Below are positions 54,961 through 64,000 of a stretch of 64,000 nt of DNA, in pieces; position 1 is the first letter of the stretch, and each line of letters opens with the position of its first letter. A program made the translations under genes and the position numbers. The notes under the pieces were generated by a model. It ran no database searches. It was given only the letters and a program-made list of their open reading frames with translations, and had not been told where the DNA came from. The stretch spans positions 81,485,018-81,549,017 of the forward strand of contig OZ026516.1 in assembly GCA_964019695.1 (NCBI GenBank), written 5' to 3'. The DNA comes from Loripinus fragilis (Eukaryota > Mollusca > Bivalvia > Lucinida > Lucinidae).

Positions 54961-55338
54961 CAGGTCAATGGCCAGCTTTCAACAAATACCTACATATAGA
55001 CTTTACAAATACAACTCAAGTGAGCGATTCATCGGGACTTAGCCCTTTTGTTATCTTATCTGACTTAGTCCAGGGGCTTACTGCCCCATAAAAAGGAATA
55101 CATAATCTTTACAGTTCGATCTATTGTGGACTTTGGTGGGTTTGGCAGAGATGCAAGTGCAAATATTAGTTTTGGAAGTGCAAAGTTTTTTTACAACAGT
55201 TACCTTTCCCATCAATGTAAGTTTCCTTTGTTGCAACTGTTTAAGACAAATTTAAAATTGACTGATTTTTTGCTCTAGATTTAGTTTCATTATATCTGTT
55301 TTTTTATTTGTAAAAATCATTCCAAGAGCCCTGGCTAA

Positions 55339-55880
55339 CTGAAATTTTCTTTTCTCATATATATAACATCCGGGTTTTTTGGTAGCTCCTATTCTCAAAA
55401 CTTGACATTTCTTTTACGTTAAGTTTTAAACCAGATATATTGCTGAAGTTTTCTAAAATTGTCACCAGATACTGGAATGATTTCTTGGATTCATCTAAAA
55501 TAAAGTATGCGCCATCTGCATAGCATACATGTTTAACTTCACAGCCACATATATTTACCCCTCTGATATTTTCATTATTTCTTATATGGTTTGTTAATAG
55601 TATCATGCAAAGAATAAACAAGTGTGTTGAAAGAGGACAGCCTTGACTAAAGCCTTTTTTGTATTAAAAAGGAAGGTGATAAAAATCCGCTATTTGTAAC
55701 ACAACTTTTAGAATAAAACAGTTGTATCCATTTTATAAAATTCTCGCTGATTTAAAATGTTTCAAACTTTTAAGATAGATAATCATGATTTATACTGTCA
55801 AAAGCTTTTTTCAAAATCTGAATAAAAGATTAAACCTGGTATTTCCATTTCTTCGACATAGTCAAGAACTTAAAAAAATG
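55339..55880 (-). pseudogene. Decayed LINE reverse transcriptase (L1/Tx1-like)
   Basis: Minus-strand frames read IPGLIFYSDFEKSFDSINHD (RT motif with D..F..FDS), then GFSQGCPLSTHLFILCMILL, YADGAYFILDESKKS and ILENFSNISGLKLNVKE. These are consecutive RT palm motifs. The catalytic YADD reads YADG and the frame is interrupted, so it is inactive. It is a different lineage from the Jockey-like copy at 30.4 kb. Confidence 0.85.
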
Positions 55881-56690
55881 ATTCATATATTCTCATTAAT
55901 ATCCCCCTTGGTGGAGAGGAGAGCCTATCAGCATATCACGATCTAATGTCATTTGAGCTTTCCCAATAACAAACTTTTCATTTTCGTACTTAAGTATTTT
56001 TTTTTTCTTTACTGACATCATTTTGACGTTGATGTAACCTCTCATTCTGAGTCAGAGTTTATGCCCCAAAAGCAACATGCCGCCAGTAATATTACCACAA
56101 CTGATCAAATATTACATGTTTTAGGCAGCTGGAATTCATATCACTCAATTTTCAAGCCTTAATAAGCCCAAAACCTGAACAAGCACTTTGCGACTTAAGA
56201 CAGCATAGAAAAGTAGGAAACATCTTTTTTTCTCATTCTACAAGAAATGAATGTTTGACACTTTTAAAATATATAGCAGCCTACACTATAACTCTTCTTA
56301 CTTATTTCTATGACATTTTTTTTCGAATATCTGTCTTTTTTGCTTGATTTGTAAATTGAGAATAAAATGTGTGTGCTAAATAGCCGAATCAGTAGTCATC
56401 TTTGGATGGAACTATGGTTACTTCGATAGTGTTTAATTGCATGCGTTGTTTTATGTCATCTGTCAGTTAACACACACTCATATGAATTGGTAACCAATGC
56501 AGACCCTTATATGGTATCATGTTTGTGGCACCTCATCTTGGTCGTCACTGTTTTTTCATGTCTAATACGGTAAATAGAATGGTTTATTGTTCGTTATAAG
56601 AGATTCATATAGCATTTCCAGACGAATACTCCTGCCAAGCGCGGTTTTCAAGATAGCCTGGCCAGGGCCCACGCTAGGAGGCTATTTGGC
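55881..56690. other. No gene seen
   Basis: Probably part LINE flank, part unique sequence; nothing more can be recognised. Confidence 0.4.
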
Positions 56691-56699
56691 CAACAAAGT

Positions 56700-57090
56700 C
56701 GCTTTTAATCTTTCCAAAAAAGCAAGTGAGTATGATAAGGAAATACCACAATCACACATTTCAAACTCAAGACACCAGGAAGGCAAACAAAGTAAAGCAA
56801 CAAGCTCTCTCTTCCACATCAAGATGATTGCAAAACTAGAAAGAACACAAAGCAATGTACACCAAAAGATGGAGCAAACACAGAACCCCACAATGGGAGA
56901 AACCATCAACAACGATTAACAACAACAGAACCGACAGCAGCCTAAACCACCAGGGGCTTAAATGCATTTTATTGGTACCAAAGTATTCGCCCTAGATTCT
57001 GTTTTTGATAAAACACAAAAATTGTTAAGCTCGCATGGATGCTTCCTAACTATTGCATCGTATCATCACAGAGAAACAATCTAATCAAAT
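56700..57090 (-). repeat. Family R copy, inverted
   Basis: GTGAGTATGATAAGGAAATA, GCAACAAGCTCTCTCTTCC and TTGGTACCAAAGTATTCGCC are the reverse complement of the R consensus read from 39000 and 40590. Confidence 0.7.
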
Positions 57091-58084
57091 TAAAACTCTA
57101 TAACGTAATTTGAACTGAAGCAAACCTCAAGTTGAGCCACGGTGGGATTTACGCATACGCATTCTGAAACTAAAATCCGTTGTCGCCGTCTAATTTTGGG
57201 AGATTTTTCATAACAAAGCTAAATTATGCATTTAGCGATTTTTTGAAATGGCATGCCAATGTTCATGATGCTCAGCCAAGATGATTACGACAGGGACCAA
57301 GAATCTGACCAGACTGCATGGTTATGTATGACTTTATGTATCTTTTCCCGCTTAATAACAATCTTATAAAAAAATCAAACAGATATGAGAATCCTTATTT
57401 TTAGCACTATTTACTCAAAACTTATGCGATCGGTATTAGTGCAAACTTGAGGATAAAATGGTGTGTTGAGGTTAGCTGGCCTTGGGAGTGGGGCTAGATA
57501 AAAATTAGTCAGATTCCAAGGTTTGTTATCCATATATGCTTACAGCTTCTCTGGTCTTATAATTAAATGGAGAAAGTATCAAGTCCTTTCCACACCAAAC
57601 GCACCAGGTCAATACGTTAATGCAAATGGGTTGGGCATGTGGGTGACAGTTATTGTGGTTCCAGCCTTAGGGTTCACTAACTATCACATTTTATGCTAAA
57701 ACGGTAGAATCAGCCTGACATACTGTTACTTCTATCATGATTGAAGTTTTAAAATATCTTAAAACTTCATAACCTTTATATTTTTTACGGAAATTGAACG
57801 TAATTTACTTGACATTAAGATATTTTCAACCAGAGTCAATGCTGTTAAACCATACATATTTAAATGCTATCCGCGCTTGCGTTGGTCTTAAAATATAAAG
57901 CAAAATCAATAAAGGCAGAATCGTGTTCTTTTTTTGCTTTATATCAAATGGCTAGTCATACTGAACATGCATGTTCATGCATCAAATAGTCTTAAAGGAG
58001 CGATGCATAAGACAAAATCACCTCACTTACAAAAATAGGTCACATTGATATGATTTTAGTTTGAGGTCAAATTTTTGCTCATAT
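57091..58084. other. No gene seen
   Basis: No motif-bearing frame and no repeat partner found in this window. Confidence 0.4.
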
Positions 58085-58222
58085 TATCACAGGAGCTTGA
58101 AGTTCGTCTATAGCCGCAAAACCAAAAGCTCACATCACAATGTCATTACTTAATGACATTATGATATTTTCGGTTTTAGGGTTTAGAAGCGATATAAGGA
58201 TAGAACTTCAAGCTCCTGTGAT
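58085..58222. mobile_element. 138-bp hairpin MITE (TCACAGGAGCTTGAAGTTC)
   Basis: TCACAGGAGCTTGAAGTTC and GAACTTCAAGCTCCTGTGA are perfect inverted ends, and TCATTACTTAATGA marks the centre. Confidence 0.85.
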
Positions 58223-58739
58223 ATTATCACAGACTATTATACTCATAAGCCAACAAGTCTTTAAGGTATAAGTAAAGTGACTAAAATGTTCCTCAGCTAT
58301 GCTTAGACTACCAATGACATTACTTAGTAGTCAGTAGTTCGATCGTGCCAAAACTCTGACTTTGTTTTCTAGATTTTAAGTGTGTCCTGGTTATCTGTAA
58401 ATTTCATAAAGATACGTTTAAAATAATTGGGCTATGATTGGGAGAAGATCAATTGTGCGACATTTCAAACAATGTCCTGTCCCCAACCGGATTAAAGAAA
58501 ATCTCCCTCCCCACTCCCCCTAACCCATCCATGGTGAGGATCACCATGGTGTGTGCATGGCCATCCTTCCCGTTAATTTGATACGCAACATGACCATTTT
58601 CAGCAACAAAAAATGTTACGACTTTAACCCCGCCCCAGGGGTCGAGAGTATGCATAAGGGCAACTTATTTGCTTGTATGGTATCGTGTTTCATCCACTTT
58701 AAGTTGATATGCAACATTACCATATTTTGAAAACAGTTG

Positions 58740-59430
58740 ATTTTTCGCCAAAGTAAGAGTCTAAGTTGTGACTTGACCTTGGGAGTTAGTGGCTAAGTGT
58801 TGTGCATGACACACCATTACGACATGGGTAAGAACCTTGTAAAGTTTTAATGGAGTTTGCCTACACTTGTAGAATATATTGCCTGGACATGGAATTCTGT
58901 CTGTTCATGCTTTAGTAATAGTTGTGACCTTGACCTTGGGAGTAGGGGGCTACACACATTCATGTTATAGGTAATAATAATGTGAAGTTATAATGAATTA
59001 GGCCTACCCTTGTAGGAGATATGGCACGGACATAAAATTAATGATTGCAGCATGACTGAAAGACTTTTAGTGAAAAATGCGACCTTGACCTTTAGAGTTG
59101 GTGGCTAGTTGTCATGCGCGACCCAGCGTCGTGCTATAGGTTATGCTCATGTGAAGTTACAATGAATTTGGCCTACCCTTGTAAGAGATACATGTATGGC
59201 CTGGACACGAAACTCAGGATAAGAGCGTGACTGACAGACTTTGAGGAGTCAAAGTTGTGACCTTGACCTCTGGAGTTGGTGGCTGGATGTCGTGCGCCAA
59301 ACACCTCCATGCTATAGGTAATAGTCATGTGAAGTTATAATTAATTCCGTCTACCCTAGTAGTAAATATGGCCCGGACACGAAAGTGTGACTGACTGAAT
59401 GACGGACGAAATCGAGCAAACGTCCGGTCC
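58740..59430 (+). repeat. Tandem array of ~160-bp units (GACCTTGACCTTGGGAGT)
   Basis: GTGACCTTGACCTTGGGAG-type starts recur near 58770, 58925, 59080 and 59260, followed by GGCTA..GT, GGTAATA, GTGAAGTTATAATGAATT and GGCCTACCCTTGTA. Four imperfect units. Confidence 0.85.
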
Positions 59431-60704
59431 CCAAAACCGGTGGTAGGGGACTATTAACTCTACAATTATCCCATCACTAAGTGGGCAATCCAGGCACGTA
59501 TTCTTTGGGAGTTTTATCTGATCTTTTATCGTTTATTAGCCGTGGTGTGACTATCATTTAGTAAGTAATAACATATCTGAACAACAGACTAATCTGGACA
59601 TTAGCCCAGTTTGATTCAGTATCTTTGGTATATAGAAATTTGGGCTCTTAGCGACCTGTTGAGCGCAAAGTTAAATGATTAATTTCACTGGGTTAATGGT
59701 CAAGCTGGTATCAGCCATCATGCAATCATAGACGGTACAATCGGCCCACCACCAGCGTTTCGCTGGCGGATCGATTGGGCTCACTGGGAGGGCGTACAGT
59801 TCATTTGTCAGGTTTTATGTGTGTGTGAGTGTTGGGGGGGGGGGGGGGTGAATAATTCTTCTGTTTTTATTTCTCACTAATAGTCTTACTATAGCCAGGC
59901 GCGGTGCATGGGCCACTCCCTCTCTCTATTACTGCGTATATACTGTGCTTTATTTTCTACAGACCTTTGAATTGAAAAGTGAAAAAGAAAGTAAAATATC
60001 CAGTATGTACCCGAAAGTTACAAGTTATTTTAAGACTGATCACTCAGCTGGGTAAATCCAAAGGTAAATCGATATACCCGATGTTCATAAACCGCGTTAC
60101 GCTGTTAAGGCATTTCGTTAAACATCTACACAGGTCTTATCTTCGACATATAAAGGCAGTCAAGTCAAGAATGTTATTCCCAGGAGGTCGTGTAATGAAA
60201 AGGGCAGTCGTATTATCACGGAAACTTTGACTACTAAATACACAAAACAGTTTGAATGAAAGGGACATTTTCCAAATCCCAATCAAATATGAATGTCGTC
60301 ATGAAGTGCATATTTGACTAGAGAGATATGAGTCCATTGATAATGTCAAAAACCCAAAAGAGACATATGATAGGAAATTAGTCCTTAATGTGAACATGAA
60401 TTTCGCTAATCAGTATTCGCTAATGCACTGGTCGATAACGAACCTTCCTGCTCCATTAAAATAGAGCAGGTTACCCGGCGAACTTGTATTCTTATTTTTT
60501 TCTGAGATCCTATTTTCAAGATTGGCTTCAAAGGTTTGTTTTCACACCCAGTGGGTTAGTTTAATAACTCGACTCAGGATAAGGTTGTATGCCCACTTTT
60601 GTTATCTTACACTCAATGTTTATCTTTAGTGCCCAAACTTTTTTTAAAACTTTGTCGCGCTCAGTAAGTCTTCAGTACTAACACGGCATGTAGATTACTC
60701 AAAC
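59431..60704. other. Upstream region of the Ig-domain gene
   Basis: Contains a G-run at 59834-59848 and TTTCGCTGGCGG-type short motifs. No confident TATA box or upstream exon was found. TAAGTCTTCAG at about 60664-60674 could be a 5' UTR splice acceptor. The 83-codon frame at 59979-60230 is basic and has no recognisable family. Confidence 0.4.
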
Positions 60705-61967
60705 ATGGAGAACATGATACGGTGTGTTGGATTAATTTTGTGCATTCATATTAGTATCTGGGGCGAAACGCTTACTGCGACATTGAGGACTGTAGGCGAC
60801 AGGGAAGTTAAGATAGGAGATCCAGTTTCTTTGGAATGTTTTGGAAGTGAGGGAGAATTGCAATATTATATAAAGAATAAAGTCAGTTGGAGCTTCACTG
60901 ATATGAACAAAGTTACTACGAACCTTACCGATGGCTTCAATATTGCTCAGTCTGTTAAACACGAATTCCATTCTGGACACTATGTGTTGGATTATGAGAC
61001 TGTAAACAATGAATTCAGATACCGCCTTAATATCACGTCCGTGCGTCACTCTGACGATGGCGTTTACTCTTGTTTCTTGCTTGGGGACAATCTATATGGT
61101 GTTGAAGGTTTACAGTACGTGAGTGCAAAGAAAGAGATACGAGTGACGGTGTTGAATCCTGTACAGAAAATGAAACTAGAAATCAGAACTGTTCGTGGAG
61201 CTGTGGCAACGTCAACCATATCTAGATACGATACACCCATCCAGATAAATCCAGGGGAACACAGAGTACATTGTGAGGCGTTTGGTAGTAACCCTGCCCC
61301 AGTCATGGGGTTAATGTACAACGAACACAAATATTATGTCATGCCTAAATATAGCCATAGTAGTGCATTGAAGAAAATGCAGTATACGGGAGACTTGGAA
61401 GTCAAGGTGACCATAGATGCATCATTCGGTACAGAACAAACTTTATCCTGCACCGCAAATGTGCCCAATAAACAGTTCCGAACTGCTGAAGCTGGTCTCA
61501 AACTTGTTGTTAGCACAATTAAACCGGAAATTTCGTGTACTAACATCACAGTTAGAAAGAACTACAGTGGAGCAAAAATAACGTGTCATATTACAGAGCC
61601 AAGTGCACCCGACGCTGTTATGTGCAATAAGGTTTTCTGGGAAATACCAGAAATTCAAACTTTGATTCCAACAAAAGGTGGTATAGCTAAATCTAGATTG
61701 ACTATTGACGAGTTTGGCATCTTGGAAGGTTCTTGTTACAGAAATACAGAAGGACTAGTTGCTCATCTGAAAATAAGCACTGTTCTACAGAAACATTTTG
61801 AGACAATATTCTATTTACAATATAATGATGGCGCTAACTTATATAGAACTCCCCTGCAAATCACTGAGGAAAAGGACATTTCAGCTGCTAATTTAGCATC
61901 GGCGTCTCAAACATTATTCTTATATGTTACAATCTGTGTTATCTGTATGTTGACAAATCAGTTTTAA
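60705..61967 (+). CDS. Secreted or GPI-anchored immunoglobulin-superfamily protein, single exon
   Basis: The 420-residue product opens with a signal peptide (MIRCVGLILCIHISIWG). Ig domain 1 shows C45, W62 and the DDGVYSC motif at 117-123. Ig domain 2 has C190 (HRVHCEAFGSNPAP) and C249 (TLSCTANV). A third, weaker Ig-like region spans about 275-375 (C278, C294, VFWEIPE). N-glycosylation sites are visible at N73, N109, N280 and N286. The chain ends in a short hydrophobic tail (TLFLYVTICVICMLT) after a small-residue stretch, with almost no cytoplasmic residues, which suggests GPI attachment. Likely an adhesion or recognition molecule at the cell surface; no named orthologue is recognised. Lack of introns is unusual for an Ig gene and hints at a retrocopy origin. 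Confidence 0.85.
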   Translation: MENMIRCVGLILCIHISIWGETLTATLRTVGDREVKIGDPVSLECFGSEGELQYYIKNKVSWSFTDMNKVTTNLTDGFNIAQSVKHEFHSGHYVLDYETVNNEFRYRLNITSVRHSDDGVYSCFLLGDNLYGVEGLQYVSAKKEIRVTVLNPVQKMKLEIRTVRGAVATSTISRYDTPIQINPGEHRVHCEAFGSNPAPVMGLMYNEHKYYVMPKYSHSSALKKMQYTGDLEVKVTIDASFGTEQTLSCTANVPNKQFRTAEAGLKLVVSTIKPEISCTNITVRKNYSGAKITCHITEPSAPDAVMCNKVFWEIPEIQTLIPTKGGIAKSRLTIDEFGILEGSCYRNTEGLVAHLKISTVLQKHFETIFYLQYNDGANLYRTPLQITEEKDISAANLASASQTLFLYVTICVICMLTNQF

Positions 61968-62100
61968 AAACTCTTTGATAACCTGTCTTTAATGTGTACA
62001 TCAGTAGGTATTGTACAAAATATGAAACCTGTACAAATTTGCACTGGTTTCATATTGTGTACATTTCCTTCATGTCAGCAAATTAGAGCAATCTTATGTA

Positions 62101-62305
62101 TAGTAAAGCCTGTGTAAAACGGCCACTCAAAAATAGACAAAACAAAGATCTTAATGACAAATGGTAGCTTAATGAAAGTCGAAAGTATTGCAGAATGCTC
62201 CCTTTGGATCATTCTGCAATACTTATGACCTGCATTAAGCGATAATCGGTCTTGAAATCCGTTTTTGGTCTTTTTGAGAGTGGCCGTTTAACACAGGTTT
62301 TACTG
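62101..62305. mobile_element. TA-flanked MITE, CAGTAAAACCTGT family, copy 2
   Basis: Homologous along its length to 28311-28515: ACGGCCACTCAAAAATAGAC, GTATTGCAGAATGCTCC and CACAGGTTTTACTG are shared. TA flanks both ends. Confidence 0.85.
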
Positions 62306-62309
62306 TATT

Positions 62310-62700
62310 TCAAATAGTAAGAGAGTATGATCAGGAAATAACACAATCACACACTGAAAACCAACCCATGGCACTGTGAGGAAGAAACACAGATAACATA
62401 CAGTCACAAGACATCAGGAAGACAATTAACTCTATCTTTTCCTCGTCAAGATGATTGTAAAACTGGAAATGCCACTAAGTAATGCATAACAAAACAAAAA
62501 TGAAGTGAATATGATCAGGAAATACCAACCACAATCACACACTGCAGACCAACCCACGACACCGTGAGGAAGATTCGCAGAACATTTACAGTAACAAGGC
62601 ATCCTTAAGACAATAAAAGCAAAACAACCAGCCCTCTCTTCCTCGTCAAGATGATTGTAAAACTAGAAATGACATTAAGTAACGCAAAAACAAAATAAAG
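62310..62700 (-). repeat. Two tandem R-family tail copies (~195 bp each)
   Basis: GTATGATCAGGAAATAAC, CAACCCATGGCACTGTGAGG and CCTCGTCAAGATGATTGTAA occur once in 62310-62490 and again, slightly changed, in 62505-62690. They are the inverted counterpart of the R-family tail. Confidence 0.75.
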
Positions 62701-63235
62701 ACCCTTAATCTTAAAACACATTCGTCATCTCATTCTTTAGAGCAATTATTTAAACTACATCTTGTTTCCCCCTGCATTTTGTTATAGATACATATTTGTA
62801 TGTAAGGCGACCCACATAGCGGATACCAGAGCAATGCAATTGGAACATTGTATTTTTTTTTGCAGAAACTTCACATTTTTACGGGGAAAAGATACTCGTG
62901 GTTTAAATCATTTTTTGCTAAAATGACAATGCTAAAGCATAACGACATCAAACCTACATGAATCTAGTCTAAATATTTGTTTGTTGTAAAGGATTTACTA
63001 ACGCTCTCTTCAAACACCAGATATTGTTATATACCTAATAAGTATTTACTATAGAAACTTGACGTGTTTCAATAGCTGACAGTTGAACATTTCATCTAAA
63101 TTTAACTTTTACGTGTCGCAGTGTGGTTGATCGTTGACCAATCACTGGCCGCTGGCTTCATTCCCATTAATACACGGCATCATGGGCATTGCCATTTAAG
63201 CCCGGTGTGCTGGAAAGGAAGGTATATAACAATGA
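62701..63235. other. No gene seen
   Basis: Nothing recognised apart from short T-runs. Confidence 0.4.
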
Positions 63236-63381
63236 CGATAAAACATTATATTGCGTATTAACGTTTGCCAAGACTTCGTGTGATAATGTGTTGCAACCCG
63301 AACCGTGGCCGGTTCGGACTGCAACTCATTATCACACGAGGGCTTGGCAAACGTTAATATACGGAAAATAATGTTTTATCC
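63236..63381. mobile_element. 146-bp hairpin MITE (GATAAAACATTATATTGCG)
   Basis: Long imperfect arms pair GATAAAACATT with AATGTTTTATC and ATTAACGTTTGCCAAG with CTTGGCAAACGTTAAT. The centre is CGAACCGTGGCCGGTTCG. Confidence 0.85.
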
Positions 63382-63404
63382 TCTTAGTGTATAATAACTA
63401 ATTG

Positions 63405-63652
63405 ACCATTGAAATACAGAAGGGCTAGCTACTAATCTGACATTAAGTACAGCTCTGGAGAATCATTTTGAGAAATATTCTATTTACAATATTACGATGG
63501 TGCTAGCTTACACAAAGTTTCTTTACCAATACTTGAGGAAAAGGATGTATCAGCCGCTGTTTTAGCATCAGCCGCTGATTTAGCATCAGCGTCACAAACA
63601 CTATTATTATACGTTACTATACTTGTTATTTGCATGTTGTCAACTTATTAAA
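63405..63652 (+). pseudogene. Broken copy of the 3' end of the Ig-domain gene
   Basis: AATACAGAAGGGCTAGCTAC, AATCATTTTGAGAAATATTC, GAGGAAAAGGATGTATCAGC and CAGCGTCACAAACACTATTA align in order with 61740-61967. One base is missing at GAGAAATATTC relative to the parent, shifting the frame. An internal duplication of about 21 bp (GCATCAGCCGCTGATTTA) is also present. Only about the last 70 codons and a little 3' UTR are represented. Confidence 0.9.
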
Positions 63653-64000
63653 TGCTTTGAAAACAAACTGCATTTGTCAGTTACTCCTTATATTAACTGC
63701 ATTGTCGCACGTTGCCTGATAAACATTGTCTATCTCACGGCATGTGCCTTCATCAGGTTATGATGACGATGCACTTTTTGAATTACGTCGCTAATGACGC
63801 TGAATCAACATAATAATCGAAAGTTACGTCATAAGCGCTAGATTTAAGATAAAAACAATGGGTAAATTGATAAATAGAATACCAGGTTCGCGTCTTTTGA
63901 TATCACGTTTACCAGGCTCTGCTTTGAGAACGCATGTTGAATCGCTCGGCAAGCCTCGCGATGTCAACAAGTGTTCTAAAAGCCTTGCCTTGTAAACTTG
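63653..64000. other. Window end, no gene seen
   Basis: Nothing recognisable. A continuation of another Ig-like locus beyond the window is possible but unsupported. Confidence 0.35.

Noticed and set aside
56587..56919. 110-codon frame
   Set aside because: It lies in a copy of dispersed family R, and the other copies do not preserve the frame.
59979..60230. 83-codon basic protein
   Set aside because: No family motif, no splice context and no second copy; not distinguishable from chance.

Overview
This is a eukaryotic nuclear window. It is AT-rich and gene-poor, with spliced coding exons bounded by GT..AG introns and dense tRNA-derived SINEs, MITEs, foldback elements and decayed LINE and Ty3 pol pieces. 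The gene content (a netrin-receptor tail, an intronless B-box/NHL TRIM and a lineage-type immunoglobulin-domain protein) together with the repeat style suggests a marine bivalve mollusc, possibly a venerid clam. The species is inference.

Three protein-coding loci can be supported. (1) Positions 697-17533 (+) hold the last eight coding exons of an UNC5 netrin receptor: cytoplasmic linker, ZU5, UPA and death domain, ending in a stop at 17531-17533. All splice phases agree, and the gene starts upstream of the window. (2) Positions 46880-48601 (-) hold a single-exon, RING-less TRIM-like protein with two B-boxes, a coiled coil and a C-terminal beta-propeller. (3) Positions 60705-61967 (+) hold a single-exon secreted or GPI-anchored protein with Ig domains, followed 1.4 kb downstream by a broken copy of its 3' end (63405-63652).

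The most unusual stretch lies inside UNC5. The 3' half of the ZU5 exon plus the first 48 bases of its intron is amplified eight-fold as a 132-bp tandem array (3490-4550). Every unit stays in frame, carries a GT donor and an AG before the next copy, and has no stop. Immediately after it, the same intron holds a ~5-kb element (about 4590-9575) with complex inverted ends and about a dozen copies of a near-palindrome related to GTAACATATGTTAC.

The rest is a record of transposition. There are five copies of one tRNA-type SINE (four with 13-15 bp target duplications, one nested in a LINE) and two copies of another. Several MITE families have 2-5 copies each. A 1.7-kb foldback with 514-bp arms and a 2.4-kb foldback both have CAC-type ends and apparent 5-bp target duplications. 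An inverted repeat-family pair gives an empty-site proof of a 306-bp insertion. A Ty3 remnant has its integrase directly after the protease-linker region. There are also LINE reverse transcriptase and endonuclease remains, and four separate tandem arrays with 140-175 bp units. From about 17.8 to 46 kb and from 49 to 60 kb I see no host gene. The three genes do not form an operon or an obvious pathway.
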